Shown piece by piece: positions 1-9,111 of a stretch of 51,250 nt of DNA (the stretch's first letter is position 1; every line of letters starts with the position of its first letter). Below the pieces are notes generated by a model that made no database searches, had not been told where the DNA came from, and worked only from the letters and a program-made list of their open reading frames with translations. The stretch covers positions 1 to 51,250 of the forward strand of contig JAUHXZ010000012.1 of assembly GCA_030426725.1 (NCBI GenBank), in the 5' to 3' direction. The translations under genes were made by a program, and so were the position numbers. Origin of the DNA: Actinomycetes bacterium. Lineage in GTDB: Bacteria; Actinomycetota; Actinomycetes; Propionibacteriales; Propionibacteriaceae.

Positions 1-51
1 GTCAGCCAGCCTCGCCCAGCGGGACGCTCACGGTGCCCACGCGCGGGCGGG

Positions 52-106
52 CGGACAACACCGATCCTTTCCGGACAACACCGATCGGGGTCCGGACAAC
101 ACGAAT
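52..106. repeat. Three-copy 14-base direct repeat
   Basis: The unit CGGACAACACCGAT occurs at 52-65 and 72-85, and a third copy with altered end (CGGACAACACGAAT) at 93-106. The copies are spaced 20 and 21 bases apart, about two helical turns, so they would lie on one face of the DNA. They sit in the non-coding 154 bases before the DUF5679 gene, and the last copy runs into a hairpin. They could be tandem protein-binding sites or simple tandem duplication. No coding function was recognised in 1-154. Confidence 0.5.
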
Positions 107-136
107 GGGGCGGTGCCGAAACGGCTCCGCCCCATT
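103..136. terminator. Hairpin, probable terminator of the DUF5679 gene
   Basis: Perfect 11-base inverted repeat: GAATGGGGCGG at 103-113 and CCGCCCCATTC at 126-136, with a 12-base loop. It lies 18 bases past the stop of the leftward DUF5679 gene. There is no clear T-run, which is common for actinobacterial terminators. Confidence 0.55.
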
Positions 137-154
137 CAGCTTCGTGGGTCTGGC

Positions 155-316
155 TCAGGCCTTCCCGAGGATGCGGTTGAGGTTGGTACCGCACACGGGG
201 CACTTGCCCTTGGCCATCTTCGTGCCCTTGGCGTTGACGACGACCTCGCCCTTCGCGTCGCGCTTCTCCTTGCACTTGACGCAGTAGAAAGAGCCTTCCC
301 AGATCTCCGTGGCCAT
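155..316 (-). CDS. DUF5679-type small zinc-ribbon protein
   Basis: 53-residue protein with two CxxC knuckles (FYCVKC near residues 10-15 and GKCPVCG near 38-44), which predicts one bound zinc as in DUF5679 proteins of actinobacteria. Function is unknown. I chose the ATG at 316 because AAGGAGG lies 5 bases upstream; a longer reading from 340 would put that ribosome-binding site inside the gene. It stands alone, leftward, followed by the hairpin at 103-136. The 200 bases between it and the next gene (317-516) hold its promoter region and no other gene that I can see. Confidence 0.8.
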   Translation of the reverse strand: MATEIWEGSFYCVKCKEKRDAKGEVVVNAKGTKMAKGKCPVCGTNLNRILGKA

Positions 317-516
317 AGATTTCCTCCTTGTTCGAGCCACTGAGGTGTCCAGCGGCCTGCTTCACTGTAGGCGGCGCGGCGGTGCACCCACAACGGGACA
401 CACCGCCCACACACGGTGGAGTCCCGGCAGCTCGTCTCGCCTTCCCCTGCGCGACGAGTCACCGGGACTCATGCGGAAAGTCAATCGCACCGCGTGCCGG
501 GCGTCAAGGACTTTTC

Positions 517-1860
517 TCAGTTGTCCGGGCCCTCGAGCAGGCGCCGCAACTCCGCGTCCATCTCATCCTCGCTCTCCGAGGCCTCTCCCGAAGTGCCCGC
601 AGCGAACCGCAGCGGGTCCGACATGTCCGCCGCGGTGGGCAGCAGGTCCGGGTGCCGCCACACGGCGTCGCGCTCCTCGGCCCCGCGGTGGTGCTCGACC
701 GCGGCCCACAGGTTCCTGGCGTCGCGCACCATGCGCGGGGTCAGGTCAAGGCCCAGCAGTTCCGAGAAGACACTGACAACCGGCGTCGCCGACGCGCGGC
801 GACGGTGGATGATCTCCTCGATCTGCGGCGCGTTGGGCATCCAGCCCTCGGTGGCCTGGGCCACGATGTGGTCGACCCAGCCCTCGACCAGCGCCAGCAG
901 GACCTCGAGCCGATCGAGGATCTCCACCTGCGCCGGAGTGCGGGCCGGATCGAAGAACGAGCCGCGCACCTTCTCGCCGACCGCCACGATGTCCTCGATC
1001 GACAGGTTCTCCATATCCATGTTCTCGGGCCGGAACTGGCTGGCGATGGCGTCGAAGTCGATAGTGATCTCGCGCGAGTAGTGCCCCAGTAGTGCCCGTA
1101 GCTGCGGCGACAGCCAGCCGACGTGGTGGAACAGCCGCTGCCGCGCCGCCTCACGCAGCAGCAGGTAGAGCGTCACATCACGCTCGTTGGCGTCGAGGTC
1201 CCGGGTGAACTGGGCGACGTTGGCCGGGATGATCATCACGTCGGCGTTGCCGAGGAGGTTGAAACCCATCTCGGTCCCCGTGAGGATGTCTCCCGCCACG
1301 CGTGCAAGTTCTCGCTTGAGGCGGTCGCGGTAGATGATCGACGCAGAGGTCCGCATCATCGGCTCCAGCATCTGCGCCATCGGGTCCGACTGCCCTACCC
1401 CCTCGGCCGTTCCGCGTTTGAGGGCCTCCGCGAGCCCATCGATGATCGGGTCGATCAGGCTACGCCAGCCGTCGCTGGTCGCGTCGAGCCAGGCGGCGCG
1501 CGTGACCGCCTTCGCGGGGCGTCCGGTCTCCGGGAACGACGTTCGGGGCGTGAGCCAACTCTGGGCCAGCCGTTCGGCGTCCCCGACGGCGTTGCGTTCC
1601 TCGGGGCGCAGTTCGGGGTCGGCGCCGGACTCCGCCGCGAGCTGCTTGGCCGCCGTGAGCGTGGTCCGCCAGGCCGCGTCGGGATCGCGGTCCGCGTTGG
1701 TGACACCGAACATGGCGCCACCACCGGCCTGCTGGAGCCGTTGGACCTGGGCCATCAACTGCTCGAGATCTAGTTCTTCGGGGTTTCCCAGTCCCATCGC
1801 CTCGAGCATCTTGCGCAGCTGCTCGAAGTCGAAGGGGCCGAAAGGATTGGGGCTGGACAT
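517..1860 (-). CDS. DUF2342 family protein (putative zinc-dependent metalloprotease)
   Basis: 447 residues. The N-terminus is a low-complexity start with FGPFDFEQL and a QRLQQAGGG segment. The body matches the actinobacterial DUF2342 family, whose members are named zinc-dependent metalloprotease or F420-associated by homology only. A helix with EGWVDHIV near residue 300 is the likely metal-site segment; no classical HExxH is visible. GAGGAGG precedes the ATG at 1860; upstream in-frame starts lack such a signal. It is divergent from the PDZ-Lon gene, the same pairing seen in mycobacteria. Biological substrate unknown. Confidence 0.8.
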   Translation of the reverse strand: MSSPNPFGPFDFEQLRKMLEAMGLGNPEELDLEQLMAQVQRLQQAGGGAMFGVTNADRDPDAAWRTTLTAAKQLAAESGADPELRPEERNAVGDAERLAQSWLTPRTSFPETGRPAKAVTRAAWLDATSDGWRSLIDPIIDGLAEALKRGTAEGVGQSDPMAQMLEPMMRTSASIIYRDRLKRELARVAGDILTGTEMGFNLLGNADVMIIPANVAQFTRDLDANERDVTLYLLLREAARQRLFHHVGWLSPQLRALLGHYSREITIDFDAIASQFRPENMDMENLSIEDIVAVGEKVRGSFFDPARTPAQVEILDRLEVLLALVEGWVDHIVAQATEGWMPNAPQIEEIIHRRRASATPVVSVFSELLGLDLTPRMVRDARNLWAAVEHHRGAEERDAVWRHPDLLPTAADMSDPLRFAAGTSGEASESEDEMDAELRRLLEGPDN

Positions 1861-1963
1861 GGAGTGACCTCCTCGGGGCCCATTCTTCCCCACGGGGCAA
1901 GCCATGCGCGACGTCTTTGGGCCGCTTGCTAGGGTGAAGCCGATCGGATGAAGGGAGTGCTCG

Positions 1964-3007
1964 GTGTCGCGCAACGCGGTGGCCATCGCATCCTCCGTCC
2001 TCTTCGTCGCACTGGCGGCCCTCCTCGTGGTGATTCCCGTCCCCTATGTGGCGTGGCGGCCCGGCCAGACCTACGACGTGCTGGGCAGCACGGACTCCGG
2101 TCCCGTCATCGAGGTGACGGGGCTGACCACGTACGAACCCACCGGCCGGCTCCTCATGACAACCGTGTCCGCGACGCGCGTCGATTCGGCGCTGAGCCTC
2201 CCCGAGGCCGTGTTCGTCTACCTGGCGGAGGACTCCGACGCGATGCCGCGCGACGTCATCTACCCGCCGGGCAAGTCATCGAGCCAGGTGCAGAGCGAAG
2301 CCGTCGAGATGATGGACAAGTCGCGTGGCAACGCCACCGTCGCGGCCCTGAGGGCCGCCGGCGTCGCCGTCACCGAGTTGCCGCGCGTGGACGGGGTCGT
2401 CCTGGGCGGCCCGTCAGACGGGCTCCTCGAGCCGGGGGACCTCATCGTCGCCGTCGACGACGTCGCGATGGAGTCGGTCGAAGACGTCGCGGCGCGGATC
2501 GAGACGCATGCGGCCGGCGATCTCATCGTCTTCACCGTCCTGCGCGACGGGCAGGAGCAGACCGTCTCCGTCACGTCGAGCGCCAGTAACGAGGACGCCA
2601 CCAGGCCCGTCGTCGGCATCTCCCTCGACACCGGCTTCCAGTACGCGCCGACGGTGTCGTTCGGGATCGACCAGAACGTCACCGGGCCCAGCGCCGGCCT
2701 CGTGCTTGCGCTCGGCGTCTACGACCGCATCACCGAGACCGACCTGTTGCGGGGGCGGACCATCGCGGGGACCGGCGAGATAGACCCGACCGGCCGGGTC
2801 ATCAAGATCGGCGGTATCCGGGAGAAGATCGCCGGGGCCGAGCGCGACGGCGCCGAGGTCTTCCTCGTTCCCGAGGACAACTGCGCCGACGTCGGCGACC
2901 GCGACGACTCCCCGATGCTCGTCAGTATCGGCACGCTCAAGGACGCCATCGCGGCCATCCAGCTCATCAACGAAGGAAACACCGAGGAGGTGCCCACCTG
3001 TGGCTGA
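1964..3007 (+). CDS. PDZ domain / Lon-type serine protease (YlbL family)
   Basis: 347 residues. One N-terminal membrane helix (about residues 5-27) anchors it with the rest outside. A PDZ segment lies around residues 140-200 (GGPSDGLLEPGDLI), followed by a Lon proteolytic domain around 230-335. The Lon Ser-Lys dyad is visible: Ser243 in GPSAG and Lys288 in GGIREKIAGA. There is no ATPase domain, so this is the secreted or membrane YlbL type. Start GTG follows AAGGGAG. Its stop overlaps the start of the PPA1309 gene, and UPF0182 follows: a coupled three-gene operon. The family is implicated in quality control of exported proteins; the exact substrate here is not known. Confidence 0.9.
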   Translation: MSRNAVAIASSVLFVALAALLVVIPVPYVAWRPGQTYDVLGSTDSGPVIEVTGLTTYEPTGRLLMTTVSATRVDSALSLPEAVFVYLAEDSDAMPRDVIYPPGKSSSQVQSEAVEMMDKSRGNATVAALRAAGVAVTELPRVDGVVLGGPSDGLLEPGDLIVAVDDVAMESVEDVAARIETHAAGDLIVFTVLRDGQEQTVSVTSSASNEDATRPVVGISLDTGFQYAPTVSFGIDQNVTGPSAGLVLALGVYDRITETDLLRGRTIAGTGEIDPTGRVIKIGGIREKIAGAERDGAEVFLVPEDNCADVGDRDDSPMLVSIGTLKDAIAAIQLINEGNTEEVPTCG

Positions 3008-3518
3008 CTCGTCGAGACTCATCGCCAGCCTCATGGACGTGGAACGCCACGTCTCGTCGACGGGCTGGGACCAGCCGGCGAGGCTGTTCGCGCTCGTGAC
3101 CACGAGAACCCTGCTCGAGGTCGAGCCCCAGCTGCGAGGCCGCGTTCCCGAGAGCGCCCCCGACGCGTTGACCGCCATCGAGCAGGACGAGTTCCACGCG
3201 ACCGAGGACGTCGTCGAACGGCTCGCGGGGATCTTCTGGCCGGATACCGTCGAGGGGTGCGCCATCGCCCTCGAGCGCGCCTTCCTGCCCTCCGATCACG
3301 AGTCGGAGATCCCCGAGGATCCCGCGGAGGCGGCGACGTTCGTGTCGCGTCATCCCGACAGGACCGAGTTGCGGGTCGTCGTCGGCGTCCTGCGCGACGG
3401 TTCCCGGCACGGACTGGCCCGGTTGAAGAGCAACCCCGACGACCTGCTGGGGGCCGAGGACCTGGTCCCCGGACTGGCGCAGGCGCTGGTCGACACGTTC
3501 AGGAGTGAGGACTCATGA
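3000..3518 (+). CDS. PPA1309 family protein
   Basis: 172 residues, soluble and acidic, no signal peptide. It matches the actinobacterial PPA1309 family, named after a Cutibacterium acnes locus, with no known function. Typical features are the conserved central FWPDTVEGCAIALER and the C-terminal DLLGAEDLVPGLAQAL. It starts with GTG at 3000 inside the end of the PDZ-Lon gene (8-base overlap), and its TGA overlaps the ATG of the UPF0182 gene. Translational coupling suggests that it works with these two envelope proteins. Confidence 0.88.
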   Translation: MADSSRLIASLMDVERHVSSTGWDQPARLFALVTTRTLLEVEPQLRGRVPESAPDALTAIEQDEFHATEDVVERLAGIFWPDTVEGCAIALERAFLPSDHESEIPEDPAEAATFVSRHPDRTELRVVVGVLRDGSRHGLARLKSNPDDLLGAEDLVPGLAQALVDTFRSEDS

Positions 3519-6379
3519 GTACAAGGCCCATGGACCCGAACGCCCCGGTGAAGCGCGGGCCGCTGCTGTGGACCGTGCTGATCGTCGGCGCCGCGCTGTT
3601 CATCGCGGTGGTGGCCTCGAGGATCGGCACGGACTTCCTGTGGTTCCGCAGCATCGACTTCCAGTCGGTGTTCACCACCCAGTTGGCGGCACGGATGGGG
3701 CTCATCGTCGGCTTCGGCGTCGTCATGTTCGCCATCGTGTTCTTCAGTCAACTCATCGCCTACCGGCTGAGACCGAAGATCCGTCGGGCGAATCTGGACT
3801 CCGAGTTCCTCGTCCAGATGCGCGACATGCTGGACCGCCGCTCGTCGGCCCTGATGGCCGTTCCCGCCCTCGTGCTGGGCGTCCTGGGGGGAATGGCGGC
3901 CTCCGGGGCCACCGAGACGTTCCTCGCCTGGTGGCACGCGACGCCGTTCGACTGGACGGATCCCTACTTCGGCCTGGACGCCAGCTTCTACGTGTTCACC
4001 CTGCCCTGGCTGAACTTCGTCGTCGGCTACCTGCTGTTCGCCGTGATCGCCGGCGGCATCGCGGCCGCCACCGTCCACTTCATGACCGGGGCGCTCAACA
4101 CCGCCGCGTTCCGCGGGACGGGCAACACCGGGGCCGGCCTCGGTGCGCAGCGCCATTTGAGCATCACCCTGGGCATCATCATGCTGCTCATCGCCGTGAA
4201 CACGCTGCTCGGCCGCTACGCGCTCACCATCACCCAGAACACCAACTTCACCGGCGTGGGCTACACCGACATGATGTCGCGCGCCCCCGTCGCGATCGTG
4301 CTGACCGTCATCTGCGTCATCGTCGCCGCGCTCGCGTTCTTCAACGCGTGGCGGGTCAGGTGGAGCGTCCCAGGCGTCGGCATCGCACTGCTCATCGTCT
4401 CGGCGATCCTGCTCGCCATGGTCTACCCCTGGATCGTGCAGAGCTTCGAGGTCATCCCGGACGAGCAGGAGAAGGAACGTCCCTACATCGAGAGGAACCT
4501 CGAGGCCACACGGTTCGCCTACGGCGTCCAGGACGTGGAGATCGAGGACTACGAGGCCACCACGACGGCGAGCGCCGGTCAGCTCCGGCAGGACGCCGAG
4601 GCGCTGCCCGCGATCCGCCTCATCGACCCCACCGTCGTGCCGCCCGCCTTCGAGCAGCTGCAGCAGGTGCGCGGCTACTACACGTTCCCCGACGTGCTCG
4701 ACATCGACCGGTACGTCATCGATGGCAAGTCCACCGACTCGGTGGTGGCCGTGCGCGAACTGGATCTCAACTCGGTCGAGTCCGGCGACACGTGGAACAA
4801 CCGGCGCACGGTCTACACGCACGGCTACGGTATGGTCGCCTCGTACGGCAACCAGCGCGAGGCCAATGGCGAGCCCGTGTTCTTCTCCGGCGGCATCCCG
4901 ACGGTCGGCGAACTGGAGGAGCATGAGTCGCGCATCTACTTCGGTGAGGAGACCGACTACTACGTGGTGGTCGGCGCCCCTGAGGGCACACCGCCGGTCG
5001 AGCTCGACACCCCCTCGGGTGGTGAGGGGCGAACCGAGTCCCTCTACACCTACCAGGGCGCCGGCGGCGTGGACGTGGGCAACTGGCTCACCCGGGCGGC
5101 CTTCGCGATGCGTTTCGGCGACATCAACCTGATGCTCTCGGACCGGGTGAACGAGGAGTCGCGGATCCTCCACGAACGACTGCCGCAGGACCGCGTCCAG
5201 CAGGCGGCGCCGTGGCTGACGCTCGACTCGGATCCGTACCCCAGCGTGGTCGACGGCCGCATCGTGTGGATCATCGACGCCTACACCACCTCGGACGCCT
5301 TCCCGAATTCGACGCGCAGCGACTGGACCCAGGCCATCTCGGACTCCCGCACGCAGGCGAGCCAGCTGCTCGTCGGGCAGCAGGTCAACTACGTGCGCAA
5401 CTCCGTCAAGGCCACCGTCGACGCCTACGACGGCACGGTGACCCTGTACGAGTGGGACGAGTCGGATCCCATTCTCCAGACCTGGCAGAAGGTGTTCCCG
5501 GGCACGGTGACGCCCAAGGATGAGATCTCGCAGGAGCTCATGGAGCACCTGCGCTACCCGCAGGACCTCTACAAGGCCCAGCGCGAGATCCTCGGCCGCT
5601 ACCACACCACCAGCGCGAACACCTGGTACGCCCAGACCGACATCTGGGAGGTGCCCAACGATCCGGTGAAGGCGGGACAGTCGCTGACCGAGCCGCCGTA
5701 CTTCCTCACCATCCGCTGGCCCGGTGACGAGACGCCCCACTTCGCCAACACCACCGTGTTCGTGCCAAAGGACCGTGAGAATCTCAGCGCCTACATGGCG
5801 GTGAACGCGGACGCCACGAGTGAGGACTACGGCCGCATGCGGGTGCTGAAGCTCTCCGACGCCAAGCAGATCGCCGGCCCGGGGCAGACCTTCAACTTCA
5901 TCGCCACGAACCCGCTGGTCGCCGACGCGCTCCTGCCGTTCAGCAGGCAGGGCACCTCGGCCGAGGCCATATACGGCAACCTGCTCACACTCCCGCTCGG
6001 CGGCGGCCTGCTCTACGTGCAGCCGATCTACACCCAGACGACCGGCACCACGGGCGCGTACCCGGCTCTCCGGTTCATCGTCGTGCGCTTCGGCGAGCAG
6101 ATCGGCATCGGTGACACGCTGCAGGAGGCCCTCGATCAGGTGTTCCAGGGCGATGCGGGCGCGGACACCGGCGAGCAGCCGGTGGCCGACGATCCGACCG
6201 ACCCGGTCGACGTGGAGCCCGGCGACGCGCCGGAGCAGGCACGCGACCTCCTCGACGAGGCGCAGGCGCTGTTCGAGTCCGCCGACCAGGCCCTGCGCGG
6301 CGGCGACCTCGCTGGGTATCAGGCGGACGTCGACGCGGCCCAGGCCAAGATGGAGGAGGCCGCCGACCTGCTCAGCTGA
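3515..6379 (+). CDS. UPF0182 family large membrane protein
   Basis: 954 residues. The N-terminal third carries about seven membrane helices (first at residues 15-38, later ones to about 320). A large extracytoplasmic domain follows, with the conserved UPF0182 segments RGYYTFPDVLDIDRY and YTHGYG. The C-terminal 90 residues are acidic and rich in A, D and E, and probably disordered. Function is unknown despite wide conservation in actinobacteria. It is the last gene of the PDZ-Lon/PPA1309 operon, started from an ATG that overlaps the previous stop. The M16 operon ends head-on only 9 bases away, with no obvious terminator in the gap. Confidence 0.92.
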   Translation: MSTRPMDPNAPVKRGPLLWTVLIVGAALFIAVVASRIGTDFLWFRSIDFQSVFTTQLAARMGLIVGFGVVMFAIVFFSQLIAYRLRPKIRRANLDSEFLVQMRDMLDRRSSALMAVPALVLGVLGGMAASGATETFLAWWHATPFDWTDPYFGLDASFYVFTLPWLNFVVGYLLFAVIAGGIAAATVHFMTGALNTAAFRGTGNTGAGLGAQRHLSITLGIIMLLIAVNTLLGRYALTITQNTNFTGVGYTDMMSRAPVAIVLTVICVIVAALAFFNAWRVRWSVPGVGIALLIVSAILLAMVYPWIVQSFEVIPDEQEKERPYIERNLEATRFAYGVQDVEIEDYEATTTASAGQLRQDAEALPAIRLIDPTVVPPAFEQLQQVRGYYTFPDVLDIDRYVIDGKSTDSVVAVRELDLNSVESGDTWNNRRTVYTHGYGMVASYGNQREANGEPVFFSGGIPTVGELEEHESRIYFGEETDYYVVVGAPEGTPPVELDTPSGGEGRTESLYTYQGAGGVDVGNWLTRAAFAMRFGDINLMLSDRVNEESRILHERLPQDRVQQAAPWLTLDSDPYPSVVDGRIVWIIDAYTTSDAFPNSTRSDWTQAISDSRTQASQLLVGQQVNYVRNSVKATVDAYDGTVTLYEWDESDPILQTWQKVFPGTVTPKDEISQELMEHLRYPQDLYKAQREILGRYHTTSANTWYAQTDIWEVPNDPVKAGQSLTEPPYFLTIRWPGDETPHFANTTVFVPKDRENLSAYMAVNADATSEDYGRMRVLKLSDAKQIAGPGQTFNFIATNPLVADALLPFSRQGTSAEAIYGNLLTLPLGGGLLYVQPIYTQTTGTTGAYPALRFIVVRFGEQIGIGDTLQEALDQVFQGDAGADTGEQPVADDPTDPVDVEPGDAPEQARDLLDEAQALFESADQALRGGDLAGYQADVDAAQAKMEEAADLLS

Positions 6380-6388
6380 GGCCGGGGA

Positions 6389-7714
6389 TCACGCCCTGAG
6401 GTCGAGCACCTCCGGGCGGAGCCCCAGACCCTCGAGAGCGGGTACGACGGCGTCCGCGCGTCCGGCCACGACCACCGCGGTCCGCTCAGGCGTGACCTCC
6501 GTCCGGAAGGCGTCGGTCGCGTCGTCGGCCGTGACAGTCAGCAGGTCCGCGAAGTGACGGTTCATGAAGTCCGGACGTAGCGCCGCGGCCGCGAGCGCCG
6601 AGGCCTGCGCGACGATGTCGGCTGACGTCTCGTTCGCCAACGGTGCGACTCCGACGAGGTAGCGCCGGGCGTCGTCGATCTCCGCCTGGACGAACCCGTC
6701 GGCGAGACGCAGCCCGTCGAGGATTCGGGCGACGGAGTCCGCAGCGACCTCGGTGCGAACGCTGCCACCGACCGTGAACAGCGACGCCTCGGGGCCCGGG
6801 GCGAAGCCGCCCCCGATGCCGTAGGTGTAGCCCAGTCGCTCCCGCAGTTCGAGATTCAGCCTGCTGGCGAAGGCCCCCGCGACCGCCTGTCCGGCGAGCC
6901 GCAGCGCGGGCCACCTCGGATCGGAGCGGCCAACGCTGCGAACCCCCGCGAGCACGGTGGCCTGCACGGCCGTCGGGCGGTCGACGACCACCACGCGGGG
7001 CGGTTGCGCGGGGGCCAACGACACGGGCTCCGCGGAGGAGCGGAGACCGGCGCCCCACGCATGGAAGGGGGCCGTCACATCCGAGTCAGGGAGGTCGCCG
7101 GCGATGAGCAGCGTGGCGCCGTCGGGACGGAAGAAGGACCCGTGCCACCGCGACGCGTCGGGCGCCGTGATGCCTGCGATGGTGCCGGGGACGCCCGACG
7201 CGGGCCGCCCGTCGCGGTGGCCCGACCCGTGGAGCACGCGTCGCAGCGCGAGCCTGGCCGCTGCACCGGGCGAGGCCAGCCGCGACTCGTAGGAGGCCAC
7301 CTGGGCCTCCACCTGGTGGGCGATGTCGGTGTCCGCGTAGGCGGGCTCGCGTAGCACCTCGACGAACAGGTCCAGCACGTCGTGCAGGTGCCGCACCGGC
7401 GCCTGCCCGCCCAGCGTCGAGTAGTGGTGCCTGGCCGAGCCGTGCAGGGTGGCGCCGTGCCCCTCGAGCAGCTCCCCGATAGCGCCGTCCGGGTGGGACA
7501 CGGTTCCCTCGTCGATGGCGTGGAGCGCCACCGTCGCGACGCCCTCCTTCCCGCGGGGTTCGGCGGTCAGCGGCGCCGGGACGACGACCTCGAAGGTCGC
7601 GATGTGCTGGCCCGGCAGGTCGAACCGCCACACGGTCAGCCCGGACGGGAGGCGGGTGATGGTGGGCTCGGGGAAGTGCCAGGGATCGGCGAGGGTCACC
7701 TCTGGGCGGATCAT
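6389..7714 (-). CDS. M16 family peptidase-like protein, zinc site lost
   Basis: 441 residues with the two-lobe insulinase (M16) layout. In the position of the catalytic HxxEH the sequence reads VATVALHAIDEGT, so the metal-binding residues are absent. In heterodimeric M16B pairs one subunit is catalytic and the other keeps the substrate-binding arginine/tyrosine region; here LRERLGYTYGIGG near residue 300 is that R/Y segment. Start ATG at 7714 overlaps the TGA of the upstream catalytic partner (ATGA), so the two chains are probably made in equal amounts. The frame is open far upstream, but that is shadow of the partner gene. Confidence 0.9.
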   Translation of the reverse strand: MIRPEVTLADPWHFPEPTITRLPSGLTVWRFDLPGQHIATFEVVVPAPLTAEPRGKEGVATVALHAIDEGTVSHPDGAIGELLEGHGATLHGSARHHYSTLGGQAPVRHLHDVLDLFVEVLREPAYADTDIAHQVEAQVASYESRLASPGAAARLALRRVLHGSGHRDGRPASGVPGTIAGITAPDASRWHGSFFRPDGATLLIAGDLPDSDVTAPFHAWGAGLRSSAEPVSLAPAQPPRVVVVDRPTAVQATVLAGVRSVGRSDPRWPALRLAGQAVAGAFASRLNLELRERLGYTYGIGGGFAPGPEASLFTVGGSVRTEVAADSVARILDGLRLADGFVQAEIDDARRYLVGVAPLANETSADIVAQASALAAAALRPDFMNRHFADLLTVTADDATDAFRTEVTPERTAVVVAGRADAVVPALEGLGLRPEVLDLRA

Positions 7715-8985
7715 CGGGTTGCCTCCGCGACGTAGTGGAGTTGCTGGACGGCGGACGGGTCGAGCCACCGTCGCGCCGCCGCCGCGACGTCGGCCGCGGT
7801 GAGGGACAGGACCTCGGCGAGATGCAGGTTGACGTGGTCGGGCGATCCGTGGATCAGCCAGGACTCGTTGATGGCATCGGCCCGGCCGGAGGTGGTGGCC
7901 AGGTCCCACAGCCATTCGCGCTCGTACTGGGCCTGCGCCCGGGACAACTCCTCGGCGGTGGGGCCGTCGCCGGCGAACCGGCCGAGCTCCTCGAGGATGG
8001 CCTCGGCCAGACGGGGGAGCGCGACCCCGTCGACGGGACGCCCGAGGAGGGCGGCGACCGACGACGTGGAGCGGTGGGTGAGGTTCACTCTGTGGACCTC
8101 GTTGGCCAGCCCGCCCCGGCGCACCAGTGCCCGGTGGAGTCGTGAGGTGTGGCCGTCGGCCAGGATCGCGAGCGCGAGGTCGATCGCGGGCTGCTCCACA
8201 TGGGCCGCCGGCGGGGTGCGCCAGGACAGGTAGGCCAGCGAGTGCGGCACGTCGCGCGTCACCGTGGCCACCGTCGGCCCGACAGGCTTCGGCGCGGGGA
8301 CGACGGCCCGGCGCCCGCCGGGGAGGGCATCGAGCCGCCCGAGATGACGGTCCGCCAGGGCGAGGCCCTCGTCCACGTCGACGGGGCCGCACACGACGAG
8401 TCTGAGGTTGGCGGGCCGGTACCAGGAGGCGAAGAAGCCGGCGACGTCGTCGAGGGAGGCCGCGTCGAGGTCGGCCATGGACCCGATGGTGAGGTGCCCG
8501 TAGGGGTGGTCGGTGGGGAAGTGCTGGCCCATCAGCAGTTCCAGGAGGTCGCCGTAGGGCTGGTTGTCGTAGCGCTGACGCTTCTCCTCCTTGACCACCT
8601 GCCGCTGCGCCTCGAAGTTCTCCGGCGTGATGGCCAGGGACGAGAACCGGTCTGCCTCCAGCCACAGCGCCAGTTCGAGGGCCCCGCGCGGCACCGTCTC
8701 GAAGAAGTTGGTGCGATCGCTCGAGGTCGTCGCGTTCACCGTGCCACCGAGCGCTTCGATCGTGGCCATGTGCTCCCCGCTGGCGACGTTGGCAGAGCCC
8801 TGGAACATCAGATGCTCGAAGAGGTGGGCGAAACCTGTGCGACCCGGCGTCTCGTCGGCGGACCCGACCGTCACCCACAGATTCACCGCGACGCCGGGCG
8901 CGCCGTCGTCCGGCGCGACGACCAGCTCGAGACCGTTGTCGAGGACCGCTCGGGTCAGGGGATAGTGCAGGGCGGCCTCGCTCAT
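7711..8985 (-). CDS. M16 family zinc metallopeptidase, catalytic subunit
   Basis: 424 residues. The zinc-binding HxxEH is intact (His54-LFE-His58), with the third ligand at Glu133/134 in VVKEEKRQRYDN, the usual 75-residue spacing. Together with the inactive downstream partner it should form an M16B processing-peptidase-like heterodimer acting on peptides or small proteins. No signal peptide. The start ATG at 8985 has no ribosome-binding site, but TAGCCT lies 7 bases upstream (8993-8998 on the minus strand), so the message is probably leaderless. It is the first gene of a two-gene operon. Confidence 0.92.
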   Translation of the reverse strand: MSEAALHYPLTRAVLDNGLELVVAPDDGAPGVAVNLWVTVGSADETPGRTGFAHLFEHLMFQGSANVASGEHMATIEALGGTVNATTSSDRTNFFETVPRGALELALWLEADRFSSLAITPENFEAQRQVVKEEKRQRYDNQPYGDLLELLMGQHFPTDHPYGHLTIGSMADLDAASLDDVAGFFASWYRPANLRLVVCGPVDVDEGLALADRHLGRLDALPGGRRAVVPAPKPVGPTVATVTRDVPHSLAYLSWRTPPAAHVEQPAIDLALAILADGHTSRLHRALVRRGGLANEVHRVNLTHRSTSSVAALLGRPVDGVALPRLAEAILEELGRFAGDGPTAEELSRAQAQYEREWLWDLATTSGRADAINESWLIHGSPDHVNLHLAEVLSLTAADVAAAARRWLDPSAVQQLHYVAEATR

Positions 8986-9111
8986 GCGGGCAAGGCTAGA
9001 CCAGTGGCGGCCTGTGCCGGGGGCTCAGCAGCCCACGGGACGGCTGTAGAGGCTCGGTAGGGTGGCAACAGAGGGCTGACAAGAGCCGGAGGCGAGAGGA
9101 GTGGTCCTGCG

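Noticed and set aside
3350..5740. 796-codon open frame on the minus strand
   Set aside because: It is antisense to the UPF0182 gene and to part of PPA1309; composition (H/R/V/G-rich) is that of a GC-rich shadow and no domain is recognisable.
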